Assembly: GCA_910574455.1 (NCBI GenBank)
Contig: CAJSYZ010000010.1
Location: 1,578,770 to 1,642,769 of the forward strand
DNA length: 64,000 nt
Direction: 5' to 3'
DNA from: Trichaptum fuscoviolaceum
Lineage: Eukaryota > Basidiomycota > Agaricomycetes > Hymenochaetales > Trichaptaceae
Shown here one piece after another: positions 22,583-33,951 of the stretch. The first letter of the stretch is position 1; the number at the start of each line of letters is the position of its first letter. The position numbers and the translations under genes are program-made. Below the pieces are notes generated by a model. The model was not told the DNA's origin. It searched no databases and was given only the letters and a program-made list of their open reading frames with translations.

Positions 22583-23716
22583 TCAGGACGTTACTTTGTT
22601 CTGCGGCTGACAAACCTCCTACAATCATTATTCTTGTGTTGAGCCGCGGACATCAGACACAGGCTTGTATTCTTATGCTAACAGGGGTTTATTGTGAACA
22701 ACGAATACCCAGGACTCTCATCGAGCCCACCCGAGACCACATCAACCATCCCCATGTTCTGTAAATATCTGTGCCTTGTATTTTTGCACTTTCAATCCAT
22801 TCAAGTAGCTAGCGATTTTCTTGGACATTGCTTTGCCGTTTTCTGCTACTAGTAGTCACTCTTTTGTTCCTGTTGGGTAAAATGTTTATCAGTCTAGGAT
22901 GTGTGGGGTTGCTCCCATTTAAAACCAATTCGCCCAAATCCAAAAGCTTCATTCTAGCAACGGAAGTACAGTCATTACATTTGTGAAGCCTCCCATTTAT
23001 CTGCACGACTCGGAAGTCCTAACCGAAGCTTACTTCAAGATGTGATAAAGTTCAAGACTATGCAGTGCCAGTGGGTAACAGAATATAATTCCACATTTAG
23101 ATCGACGTCGGAACACAGCATATGTCAGGCGACATCTCCCAGATATGTTGTATCAGTGATTGATGTTATACTCAGGTACTATTGGGTTCGCCAACGACTC
23201 GCGAGTAGCCACCGGCCGCTACTAAGGAAATTGGTACTGGACGAGCGCGCGCATCGACTTGACCATCACAAATGTCTATTTCGAGACACAACCATCTAAA
23301 TCAAAGATCGACCTCGAATTGCGAAAAAACTCCTCAACTGACAGCATGATTGTGGATGTTGGATGATCCAATGCGCGCTTTCGAGTCGTGCAATTCGACG
23401 ACGAGTAATATGGGACGATATACGTCTAGAACGCGGGATTCGAGTCATCTGAGATTGGGGGATAAACTATTGTTGGGGAAACGGTGAGTGCCGCCAGACA
23501 TGAAAAGCCAGCGAGTTTTGCTCATAATCATGGGGTAACTACGACAACCATCCGGGACTCCTTCAATCTTACTTTCATTCGAGTATCAGCGAATCAAGTT
23601 CGCATCATTTTTTGGCTCCCGTCATCATCCGTAGGTGCCTCACAGCGGCATTCCGATTTTGAATTCCAAAATTCAGTAGTGCGGTTGCTCGTCCACGGCG
23701 TATAAAAAGCTTGTGA
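22583..23716. other. Intergenic upstream of malic enzyme
   Basis: 1.1 kb without a credible gene. A TATAAAAAG motif lies at 23701, only 16 bp before the first candidate ATG of the next gene. Confidence 0.4.
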
Positions 23717-26045
23717 ATGTGTGTCCCCAGAGGTATTCAGCTGAAAACTCGCCTTGCCCCAGGCAGACGTACCCTATTGCGCCCCCTTTCTTCCTTTCCT
23801 CCGTCGCCCTTCCGCCCTGCGTTCTTCTCCTCCGGCAGGCCCAAATACACAGAGCAAGCAGTCGAGTCACCCCCATCTGATTATCGAGCAATGCCTACAC
23901 GAGTCCTCATCCCGTACTGGGTCGATGGTGTTCAAAAGCTGAAGGTTGCACCCCAACGTACGTCCTGACTCTTTACATGTTTTCTATCATGGAGCAAATT
24001 TTGAACCGTTTGTACGATATCTCTGGGCACCTCAAAGCGGATCCAAAGCCTGCGCACGGTTTGACCCCTCCCGCCCTCAATGGATCCGTGCACGTCACTC
24101 GCTGCCTAGCGCAGCTTCGGTCGAAAGACAAGGACATCGAGAAGTATATCTATCTCTCGCAGTTGAAGCAGTCGGACGAGAACATGTTCTACCACCTGTG
24201 CGTCGGGAATATGTCGGTGCGTTTCATCTCCACACCCATCCATAATTTACTTCCGGGTACTGATATACTCTCTTGACGCAGGAAATTACTCCTCTGATTT
24301 ACACACCAACCGTCGGCGATGCATGCTTGCAATACTCGCACATTTTCCGGAGGCCGGAGGGTATCGTGAGTTTACTTGTCAACCAGCACATGCTGCCGCC
24401 ATTAAAGCCTTTTCATATAGTTCATTTCAATCGACGACAAAGGCAAGATCGGCCAAATTCTCAAGAGCTGGCCGCGCAAGGAGGAGGCTCGTATTTCAGT
24501 GGTCACGGACGGTATGTATTGGTTCTATTATTGGTTCCGGTCTGCAGGCGCTGAAGATCGACAATCCCTATTCAAGGCTCCCGAATTCTTGGCCTTGGAG
24601 ATCTGGGCGTGAACGGAATGCCAATTTCCATCGGTAAACTGTCGCTCTACATCGCCGGTGCAGGGTGAGTCTTCTTTTTGTATGGCTCGATCCGACACGT
24701 GGCCCTGAGCTTATTATGCTTTTTGCTTCTCAGTATCCGGCCGTCTTCGACCATCCCTATCTGCCTCGACCTCGGGACGAATAATGAGAAGTTCCTCAAT
24801 GACCCGCTCTACCTTGGACTCCGTCGCCGTCGTGTATCTGACAAGGAGATGTCAGAGTTCATGGAGGAGTTCATGTCTGAGATGCGTGCAGCCTTCCCCA
24901 AGCTGCTCGTGCAGTTCGAAGATTTCTCAACCGATCATGCTTTCGAATACCTCGAGTCATTCAGAGACAGGCACCCTGTCTTTAACGACGATATTCAGGT
25001 AAGCTCGACTCACTGTTAATTGTGCGAAACTCGCTGAGAATCACATTAGGGCACTGGAGCCGTGGTTCTGTCTGGTTTCCTCAATGCTGCTAAAATAGCC
25101 TCAGCTGCCGCGGGAACACCTCTCGCTGATCAGCGGATCCTCTTCTTAGGAGCTGGTTCTGCTGGTGTTGGTGTAGCAATGCAGCTGCAGAGCTTCTTCA
25201 CGCTCAACGGCATGAGCGAGGAGGAAGCACGCAGACGCGTGTGGTTTGTCGATTCCCAAGGTCTCATCTACGACTCTAGGGGACCAATGGCAGAGCACAA
25301 GAAGTGTAAGTCGAACATATTTGCATGTGAAGAGCCATATGTTAAAGACGACTGTTCAATAGACTTCTCGCGTCCTGACTACACCGGCCCTCCGATGAAG
25401 GATCTTCTTAGCATCATCGACTACGTGAAGCCAACAGCACTGCTTGGCTTATCTACATTATCCGTAAGTACTCAAATGTTTTACCCTGACTCATAGAAAA
25501 GAAGGCTTCAATAATTCATTGTCTCTACCTTATAGGGCGCGTTCAACCAGCAAGTGGTCGAAAAGATGACCCAGATTAACGCCCGACCTATCATCTTCCC
25601 CCTATCCAACCCCGTGAGCCTTTCCGAATGCAAGTTCGACGAGGCTATCGAGTGGTCTCAAGGACGCGTTGTCTTCGCATCCGGCTCGCCCTTCCCCTCG
25701 CTCACGCACAATGGCAAGGAGCACCACCCAGGCCAGGGTAACAACATGTACGTCTTCCCCGGCCTCGGTCTCGGTGCCATCCTCGCGCGCTCGGCCTCCG
25801 TCACCGATCGCATGGTCGAAGCCGCATCTCTCGCCCTCGCCGACTCTCTTACACCAGAGGAGCACGCTCTCGAGCTTGTGTATCCGCGCATCGAGCGCAT
25901 CCGGGATATCAGCGCGCAGATCGCGCACCGTGTCGTCCGCACAGCGCAGAAGGACGGTGTTGACCGGCACCCGGACCTCCGCAAGATGAACGACGACGAG
26001 CTCATGCAGTTCGTCAAGAGTCGCATGTGGAGCCCGCAGATCTGA
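23717..26045 (+). CDS. MAE1: Malic enzyme, probably mitochondrial
   Basis: Nine or so exons. Conserved blocks: [20 protein letters not shown] (general-acid Tyr), [38 protein letters not shown] (catalytic Lys), [68 protein letters not shown] (dinucleotide fold), [33 protein letters not shown] and [20 protein letters not shown]. It decarboxylates malate to pyruvate. The first ATG (23717) gives an Arg/Ser-rich, acid-free leader ([16 protein letters not shown]...FFSSGRP) like a mitochondrial presequence, joined across an intron 23958-24037. An alternative start is 23977. Odd: the usual N-terminal NKGxAFTxxER block before LLPP (here LTPP) is not found. NAD versus NADP use cannot be told. Confidence 0.88.
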
Positions 26046-26644
26046 AGTAAAAAGTATTTCAGGAGACTCTTGCATCCTTCCTCTTGCAGAGATTATGAAT
26101 CGCCCCGTGCCTTTAATCTACTTTTTCATTCAATGTTCATATAGATATTCATGATTAGACTGTAAAAGATTTGGTTGACTTATGATTCATGTCGTAGAAG
26201 TAAAATTTAATTGTTTAAATAAACAACATATGGCTCTGAATTTTGGGTAAAGAATCTACGAGTGCATCGCCTACATGATACCTGGTTTGCTTCCGTCTTC
26301 CGATGGGCGGCGATTTTTCTTCCGCTCCTGCGAAAGCCTGACAAGTTGAAGTGATATTTTATATAGAAGCTGGCTGTCCTGATGCTTCTAGTAGTGTCGT
26401 ATCTGTAGTCGGAAGTTAGATATAGAATATCTTTCAGAGTAAACCGTGACTGAAATGAGGTGCCCAGCATAGTGCGCTGAAGTCCTAGACGCGTGCCTTC
26501 CCTTTTCCCCATTATGCCTAGAACACGGAGAGTGGAGTTACCAGACTAGAATGAACCCCACATACACTTTTTGCGGAATCGTTCCAAGCTCTATTTAAAA
26601 GAAAGCTAGGCGAACAGACGGAAGCAAATCATAGCCCCTTCAGC
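26046..26644. other. Intergenic; promoter of the protease gene
   Basis: No coding signal. TATTTAAAA at about 26592, 50 bp before the ATG, may act as TATA element. Confidence 0.4.
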
Positions 26645-28209
26645 ATGCAGCTTCGTTTCCTCTCCCTTTATTTAGTCGTCTGCACAACAACGTGCATTGC
26701 GAAACGCGCTGCGAAGATCGCTCCTCTCTACGTCCCATCAGCTGCGAAGCTCCTCGATGACTCGTATATCGTCGTCCTTAAGTCTGACGTACCACAGAAG
26801 CTTTTCAATGCTCATATGAATCTCCTGGATGCCGCTAGCCAGACCATGCCTGTTCAAGGCATGGATGGTGGACTGGAGCATGTCTTTGATAACCATATCG
26901 TTAAAGGCTACTCCGGAAAGTTTTCGAAAGATGTGATCGAGATGGTACGCATGAAGCCTGAAGTGGATTACGTCGAGCAAGACCAGATCATGCGCGTAGC
27001 CAAAACGCAAGATAAAGCACCTTGGGTAAATATTCATCACCTTTAATTCTGAGAGAATAGAAACACTTACTGTCTTTCATACAGGGACTAGCACGTATCT
27101 CGCACCGTGAGCTACTTAACCAGGAGAAGCCGTTTCAATATGAATCTGTTGAAAATGGCGGGGAGGGAGTAATGGTCTACGTGATTGACTCAGGCATCTT
27201 CGTGGAACACGAGGACTTCGAAGGTCGCGCAAAATGGGGTTCCACTGTCATCAAGGGTGAGCCAGACTTCGACGAGTTTGGCCATGGTACACATGTCGCT
27301 GGTATCATTGCGTCCCGTCGTTTCGGCGTTGCGAAAGCTGCGAACGTCACAGCCGTAAAAGTAGTGGGCGCTGACGGTCTCGGAAACATGGGCACCTTCG
27401 TCCAAGGAGCACTCTGGGCGGCTTTCGATGCAAGACGTCTTTCCGAAGAAGCGGAAGCGGAAGTGCTGAGCAATGGCACCACCAAGTTCAAAGGCGCTAT
27501 CATCAATATGTCTCTCAGCGGTGGCCACTCCAAGGTGTCCGAACAAGTTCTGAACGGCATCGTGGACCTCGGTACTCCTATCGTCGTCGCAGCCGGTAAC
27601 GACGTCAGTGATGCATGCCTGAGATCGCCAGGCTCGGCTGAGAAAGTCATCACTGTCGGCGCTTCCACGATCGAAGACAGACGCATGTGCGATACAAACT
27701 TCGGCCAGTGTGTAGACGTCTTCGCACCGGGACAAGATATCGAGAGCACTTCGATTACCAGCCGTAGATCTTCAGCGGATGCTTCTGGAACGAGCATGGC
27801 CAGTCCGCATGTGTCGGGGTTACTTGCATACCTCTTATCTATCTATCCCCATAAAACGTTCAACCCAGAGCTCGGAGGAGTACCTCATTTCCCGGACACT
27901 TCTGAAACCGAAACCTCCCAGGAATACCTGCTTGCAGCATACGAAGTAGCCTATTCTTACCTCCCGGTATTCATGGCGCATATGATGCCGCCTCCTCCCA
28001 CACGTATTCACAGAACGGATATGTCGTCTCAGGCCAAAACGAAGAAGCTGACCCCGGAAGAATTGAAAAAAGCGCTTTTAATGCTTTCTTCTGAAGGAAG
28101 ACTGGCCCCCGAGTCGCTGTTTGGGTCACCCAATCGCCTTGTATTTAACAATGCGACCGATGCAAATGGAAATAGCTGGATTGACGATGATTTTTGGGCT
28201 CGACTTTAG
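26645..28209 (+). CDS. Subtilisin-like serine protease (S8, proteinase K/cerevisin type)
   Basis: Two exons (26645-27025, 27085-28209) give 501 residues. A signal peptide (MQLRFLSLYLVVCTTTCIA) precedes an inhibitor I9 prodomain (DDSYIVVLKSDV...EVDYVEQDQIM). The catalytic triad is complete: Asp about 162 (VMVYVIDSG), His about 194 (EFGHGTHVAGIIAS) and Ser about 364 (ASGTSMASPHVSGLLAYLLS), with the oxyanion Asn in VVAAGND. The region after the protease core is about 110 residues longer than in secreted proteinase K, with a Lys-rich SQAKTKKLTPEELKKALL, as in vacuolar cerevisin (PrB) types. It is therefore a secretory-pathway endoprotease, vacuolar or secreted. Confidence 0.9.
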
Positions 28210-28664
28210 AAAAGAAATTCGGACGTTGTCGGCGGAGGATGTACTACAAAGATAAGAATAGTCAATGAGAAATATAGATGGTCATATTCGCCCCTGCAGG
28301 CGATTCTATAGATTTGTTAGTTGTGATAAGAGCGCTTCAGTGGTTGCACTGATTGCACCCTACATATGACGGCTTGAAATGAAAGCCATTCCCTGCTAAT
28401 TAAGTCTTGAGATTTGATTCGGTCGCTAGAGTGGATTGACACGTAGGTGCTGTATCTTCAAAATGTACGAATAGTGGTGGAAGTCGGAATTAGAAGGCGA
28501 TGAAAGAAAGGCGTTTGACGCGGTCACGGTGACGTTTTGGCGTTGCTTACATAAATAATTTGCCTCCGTGTCCGTGCGTCAAGACCAAGAAACTTGCGTG
28601 CGACAACAGTTCGCCAACTCATTCCTCTTGTTAACGTCCCCCCCACGGCCTCGCCGTACTTAAC
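28210..28664. other. Intergenic; promoter of SEC62
   Basis: 450 bp with no ORF of interest. Confidence 0.4.
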
Positions 28665-29633
28665 ATGGAACAGCAACAGAAGGCACCAAAAGATATCCGA
28701 AATGTCGTAGACTTCTTGCGTAGCAGCAAAGCTGGTATGAAGACACGCGTGGGTGTCCTCAACGGGAAACGTGTCGACTACTTCAAAGGTGAGTGTACAC
28801 GTAGCACTCCTACCTCTCGCATTTTAAGCTAATCTTGCGCAAATTGACTCTCATTAGGAAAATCAGCAGTGAAGGCTGTCCTGTCGCCTGTCTATGCGAA
28901 GAAAAAGAATGTGCCGAAAGTTACGAATGAAGAGGAGGCGGTCAAGCTCTTAAACTCTATCATTCCTTTTGCCTTCTACCTCCGCGTCGACGTACAGGAC
29001 TCTGCGGCGGGAGCAGGGTCGGGAGGAAAGGCGCCAAAGCCTCTAGCAATCAATCCGATGCAGCAATTTACAGCGGAAGACAGATATGCATGGTTCTACG
29101 AGGGCCCGATGTGGACAACGTATGTTGGCGGTGTGGCCATGGTCGTCGCAATGCTCGCTGCGGTCATGTTTCCTCTCTGGCCACCCATTCTGAGAATGGG
29201 CGTATGGTACCTAAGTATCGGTGTACTTGGGCTGGTCGGGTTATTTATGGCCATTGCGGTTGTCCGGTTGATATTCTACATCCTCACCGTTGTCATTGTC
29301 CCACCCGGGATTTGGGTATTTCCAAAACTATTTGCGGACGTTGGCGTTGTATGTCTGCCTTTTATCTTCCTAAGTACGAAGAACTCTTTACTTATAGCCA
29401 CTGCGCAGATTGAATCATTCATTCCATTCTGGGAATGGGACCTCCCGAAGAAAAAGAAGTCGAAGAAGCGGGACGCTGACAGCAAAGGCAAGGGAAAGGC
29501 GAAAAGTAAGAGTTCGGGGACAAGCACCCCGCTCAATGGTGGAAGCGCTTTTATCGAGGAAGTGGACACCTCAGGAGAATCACGGCCCACGAGTCGAAAC
29601 GCACAGGTACAAGACGCAGAAGACGATTCTTGA
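28665..29633 (+). CDS. SEC62: Sec62, ER post-translational translocation subunit
   Basis: Two exons (28665-28788, 28858-29633) give 299 residues. The N-terminal cytosolic domain has IRNVVDFLRSSKAGMKTRVG and VLNGKRVDYFKGKSAVKAVL, then EEAVKLLNSIIPFAFYLRVD. RYAWFYEGPMW comes just before two transmembrane helices (VGGVAMVVAMLAAVMFPLWP; GVLGLVGLFMAIAVVRLIFY). IESFIPFWEWDLPKKKKSKK follows, and the protein ends in a basic then acidic disordered tail. Order and length fit fungal Sec62, which works with Sec63 and the Sec61 channel in post-translational import into the ER. Confidence 0.92.
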
Positions 29634-29778
29634 CTTGCTTTCTGTCTGTGCTTTGCCATGAAGTTGGTGGTATATGGAGTTTAGTTTTCGCTTGTGGGCA
29701 TGATGCTTTACTATTCGTATAATATATTCTGTCCTCTCGCTTTCCTACCAATAAATTATACCGTTAAGACTGTTTCGA

Positions 29779-31658
29779 TTACCTTCTCTCCAATTCTCTC
29801 TTTACCCTCCGTAAACCTGCCTGAGCCTCATATGCTTGATCCGGCGATCCGCTCTTCTGCAATCTCGGAACTGAACGGGCGTAAAACTGAAGTGCCGCCT
29901 CAAGTTCACCGCGTCCCTGTGAACATCAACAAATATGTCAGAGACGAACTTATAGGAGGATAAGAAATGAAACACGGCAGGGCGCAAATGAAACATAGGC
30001 ACACGCGAACTCAAACTCACCTCATGGAAAATAGCAGCGTTGTACAAGATCGCTGGGTATACGTCCTCACAGAGGGTCATCTCATCACTCTGAGCACCCT
30101 CAGCATCCCCACCGCTACGGCTGTAAGCTGCACCATAAATCGCTAGTGCACGCTGAGTCGCGTCCATGAAAGAACGGGCTGGGTACGGGTCGTCAGGGTG
30201 CGTGATATGCAATTCTGCTAGAAGGGCAAGCTGAGCAGACAGGATTTGAAGAGCCTGGCATGATTCGGGTATCGTGCGACCTGACGACGAGGACGGGAGT
30301 AGAAGATTGAGTGCGCCATTGTATAACGCCAGTGCATAGCTAGTGTAATCGTTAATATAGATGTTTGAAAGAGCATGACAGAGAGAAACGTACCCGTCTT
30401 TTCCTTGCCTGGCATAGAATGCAGCAAGTCGTTCCATCGGCGCTGCGACCTCTGTCTGAGTGAGAGTCGCCCAACTCGGTAGAGGTACCTCGAGGTCGAC
30501 ATCAAAATTCTCCTCTTTCCCTGCAGCCTTCCCTTTCCCCTTCTCTCGATTGCTCTTGTCCGCCTCCACTGCAATGTCTGAGTCAAAGACATTATCCTGA
30601 TAAACCAACCGCAGGACCTCCTCGGTTGCAAAGGAAAGGAGCGCCTCCTCTTCCGTAGTTGGACGCTGGAGTGTCTCGGAGAGGTCTGCGAGTTTAAGCG
30701 CGAGTGCTACGGCACGTTTTCGAACGGCAGGACTGGCTGGAAGGGAGTAGCGTGAAGGTTTAGGTGCGGAGGACCCTTGTGACGAGGAAGGCGTGTTTGA
30801 AGTTGGGGAAGAGTGTGGAGGAGCAGATCCAGCTACTACGGAGATAATCTTCAGAGTATCTTCGGTTGTTGCCAGATCTGCAATCTCTGAAGGCTGCGCG
30901 CTGCTATTCTCTGCCTTCCCATCTGGACCACCGAGCGACTTGAAGCGTGGAAGCAACAATGCTAGAGCAGCAGCAAGCGTAGCGTACGCGTCCGTAAGCC
31001 GGCCGTCTTCCTCGAACGCCTCAGCGAGGACGATAGCCACACCGGAAACCTTTAAATAAGGCTCAGGGTCTAGTTTCGATGTTTCTAGTGTCCTAACTGT
31101 TTGCCATGCTCTTCAAGATTTCTTTCAATAAGCAAAGGAACGTGAATAAGGATGAAGAGGGCTTCGTACCTCATAAGATGTCGTTGACTTAGTTTAATGT
31201 CTCCTCGAGCTTTTGCACGCAGGCCTGCTCGTAGGTCACCTCGGACTTCCTCCGGCCACATTGTCAGCATGGCGTAGAACTCGAATCTGTGCCATACAAA
31301 AGGTCAGCTCGTACTGCACAACACAAATGTTCGCTCCATGGTGCGGTTTACAGAAAAGCAACACTTACAATCCCCATGCTGTCGCGCCCAACCCCAAGGC
31401 AGTTAATGCAGCTAGAGTATATGAGACACGAAACCGTGAGTCGGAATTCGCGATGTTGGAGAGTATGGGATTGGGGCCCGTGTTCAACAACCTGGCAGAT
31501 GTCTTCGGAAATCCGCTACTAGCGCATCTCGGAGCCGTCTCTACAGCAGATTTCAGGTGGCCACGAAAGATTGAGTGTTGGCGATTACCAGGTGTGCGCC
31601 GTAAGGTTTTTCGAGGTAGTTTTGAAATAAATTTGGCCTGAGGTTGACGGGAGAACAT
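29779..31658 (-). CDS. MGR3: TPR-repeat mitochondrial inner-membrane protein, Mgr3-like
   Basis: Four exons on the minus strand give about 540 residues. A strong mitochondrial presequence (MFSRQPQAKFISKLPRKTLR) is followed by one transmembrane helix (YTLAALTALGLGATAWGL) and the juxtamembrane block FEFYAMLTMWPEEVRGDLRA, then AKARGDIKLSQRHLMR. TPR-like helix pairs follow (AEAFEEDGRLTDAYATLAAA; LERLAAFYARQGKDG-like; ALALYNGALNLLL). The last exon supplies RGELEAALQFYARSVPRL. Yeast Mgr3 adapts substrates to the i-AAA protease Yme1. The match rests on layout, not on a unique motif, so another mitochondrial TPR protein is possible. It is convergent with SEC62, 145 bp apart. Confidence 0.68.
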
Positions 31659-31968
31659 GGTAAAGAGAGCTCACACTCCACGGGAGTGCCGAAAACCAAT
31701 TTTGCATCCATATGTACTCAAGTCAATGACAACTTGTATCAGAGCTATTCTTACCAAGTTGTATTCATTCGGACGCAAATGTAAACCTTAGTAGAGCCTT
31801 ACAGTTACATATGTAATGAACGAAGGATCTAAAGGCCAGTCCTTGGCTCCTTTCATCCAAGTTTAATCACGGGGAGTTACTATTTTATATTTTTGCTTCT
31901 ATTTTCATTCATTAATTGCAGCTGATGCACGAGCAATTAACAAAAAGTGAGGTTGAACATAAAACCAA
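31659..31968. other. Spacer between MGR3-like and MIX17
   Basis: 310 bp, AT-rich. It must hold the MGR3-like promoter and the MIX17 3' end. Confidence 0.4.
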
Positions 31969-32626
31969 TTAATAAGGCGCAGCAGCCGCTTGACACTGCA
32001 ATACCGTACATATTAGCCTTGAAAAAAAGATGATTGAAGGAAACTCACGGCCTTAAGCTGCTCAAGGTACCAAGTGCAGCTCGGTAAGTCTGCCTTCTCC
32101 AAGCACTGCGTGAACTCTAGCAAGTGTGAAGAAGATAGACATTTCAGCTAATCAAATGTGGATTTAGACAGTCCCAGTACTTACGTTTCGCTTGCACGTC
32201 ACAGCTAATACCCGCATTCTGTTGTTGGACCGGCGCTGCCTGAGGCAGAGGTGCCTCTGCAGCAGGCTCTGCGCTTCGTCCACCGAATAGCATGTTCGAG
32301 AGCCCGTGTCCAATTGTCGAACCAATAGCAACCGACCCAGCGGTCGCAGCCATCTGCGCCATCATGCCCGGCTCACGCGAGGGCGCAGCCGCAGCTCCAG
32401 CGGGCACAGGGGGGGCCTGGGGAGCTGTACCCGTCGGCGCTGTCGCAGTGTGTGCACCGCGAGACTGTTGAGCTGCAGGTGCAGGTGCAGACCTGGGTGC
32501 AGCTGGACGAGAAGCTGGGGCAGCACGAGAACGAGATTGACGCTATAGGTATACCAGGTAAGCCACTTATTTCAATACAAGGAAGAAAATAAGGAAGAAA
32601 ATAAAGAAAGTGATACTGACAGGCAT
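31969..32626 (-). CDS. MIX17: Twin CX9C mitochondrial protein, CHCHD2/Mix17 family
   Basis: Four exons give 152 residues. The Ala/Pro/Arg-rich N-terminus ([20 protein letters not shown]) is a presequence-like leader. The central hydrophobic segment [23 protein letters not shown] is characteristic of CHCHD2/CHCHD10/Mix17. The C-terminus has two exact CX9C motifs (Cys 116/126 and 135/145: [22 protein letters not shown]), the substrate pattern for Mia40 import into the intermembrane space. The first coding exon is only ATGCCT before an intron, and the last exon carries the fourth Cys and the end QAAAAPY. Confidence 0.9.
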
Positions 32627-33035
32627 GGTGGTGGTAAAGGTGAAAGGATGAGCTACAGTAGAGAAAGAGCAACCGATGTTTCCGGCTGATTCTCTGCGTA
32701 AGCTTCGCCGACACTTTTTACGCGTCCGGCCGGCCCTAGACTGCTTATGTAACATCAACTTGAAAGCATTCGGCGTCCCATTCGTTGGCTCGACTCGGAT
32801 GGCGGACGACTCTCTTCTCTACTCTCCTGTCGTGACACCGTTAACGAACTCGCAAACGTGGCACTGAAGAAAGTCATCAGTATCAGGGTCTATGGAAGAA
32901 TCAATAACATAGCTGGCTATAACCCTGACTTTTTAAACCCGTAACGCGACGCAATGATACACATTATGAGACTTTTATAAATGAGTCGAACTTGAAACTG
33001 ATGAGTCTTTTCGACAGTGCTTGCAATCGCAAACA

Positions 33036-33296
33036 TCATCTAACGAGCTCATCATATGGTTGACAGCACCAGGTTTTCAACTTGAAGCCCGTTCCATTCG
33101 CGTCAGGGTCAGCTACCTTCGGCTTCGTGAAGTCGACGAAGCGAAGGGGAAAACTAGGCTCTACGGGGTATACTAAAGGGCTCCGGAGTATGATATACTC
33201 TTCGACTGAGAAGTAAACTCGCTTTGTATCTACCTCCTGCAGCCCGTTGCTACTACTGCTACTAACGACCACAAAACACAGCCGTAGGATTTTCAT
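33036..33296 (-). CDS. Short hypothetical ORF (86 aa)
   Basis: Starts with ATG (33296) and reads MKILRLCFVVVSSSSSNG..., with balanced mid-protein composition (VEPSFPLRFVDFTKPKVADP). The first 15 residues are mildly hydrophobic. No family is recognised. It could be the 3' exon of a larger gene that includes 33378-33551. Confidence 0.25.
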   Translation of the reverse strand: MKILRLCFVVVSSSSSNGLQEVDTKRVYFSVEEYIILRSPLVYPVEPSFPLRFVDFTKPKVADPDANGTGFKLKTWCCQPYDELVR

Positions 33297-33377
33297 GGGA
33301 TCTTCTGGTGGTGATAGAACTACAACAGTGACTCTGCCTTGCTATGCTATCGACTCTCGAGCGCTACTGAGCGCTGG

Positions 33378-33551
33378 TTATCGATTAGCATTTTCAATAT
33401 CAGAAACGCCTGGATGCCCGGAGATTTTCAGTCCTGTAGCAACTTGAAGGTGTGGCGAAGTCGCTCTTCCACCACCATAATTTGTTGCGAACGGGTGACC
33501 TTGACCAGAAGTGTATGAGCGTATGAGGAGACCGTCTTTTCCCGCTAGCAT
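33378..33551 (-). CDS. Short hypothetical ORF or exon (57 aa)
   Basis: Minus-strand MLAGKDGLLIRSYTSGQGHP continuing FATNYGGGRATSPHLQVATG has the look of real coding sequence (Gly/Tyr/Asn turns, no bias). Another protein-like stretch (DPWDYMHLTVTFETSRPAED) lies about 100 bp upstream on the same strand. Not recognised; it may be a remnant. Confidence 0.22.
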   Translation of the reverse strand: MLAGKDGLLIRSYTSGQGHPFATNYGGGRATSPHLQVATGLKISGHPGVSDIENANR

Positions 33552-33951
33552 CGCGATCTCAGTGTGCTATCATCTCATGCAATACTTGAGCCATCAGACA
33601 ACGACGACCACTGGCTTGTATATTGGTAACACAGGGACTACATCTTCTGCTGGCCTAGAGGTTTCGAAAGTGACAGTGAGATGCATATAATCCCAAGGAT
33701 CCCGGATCCAAAAGTGATACTCAAATCTATTTTTGCTTAGACTATTAAAACTACATTGCTACCATGCCTTCAACTCACTGATACAATTGACAGATCTTTT
33801 CGGCCACCGATAAATTGATAACATTCTAACTACTGAAGGAACAAGTACCTGACGGGTATCAATAATAGAAGGTTCAGATAATAATAGAAGGTTCAGATTG
33901 ATAGATCGGAGAAACTGTTGATACAGTCAAAACTCAGATGACAGACTTCCG

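Larger units (their letters stand above)
32627..33951. other. Intergenic with possible eroded or unrecognised minus-strand gene
   Basis: 1.3 kb. Most of it has no clear content, but three minus-strand stretches between 33036 and 33760 look protein-like (see the two short ORFs below). They could be exons of one unrecognised or decayed gene. Confidence 0.3.

Noticed and set aside
25602..26075. Minus-strand frames over malic enzyme and protease
   Set aside because: Antisense shadows of GC-rich coding exons.
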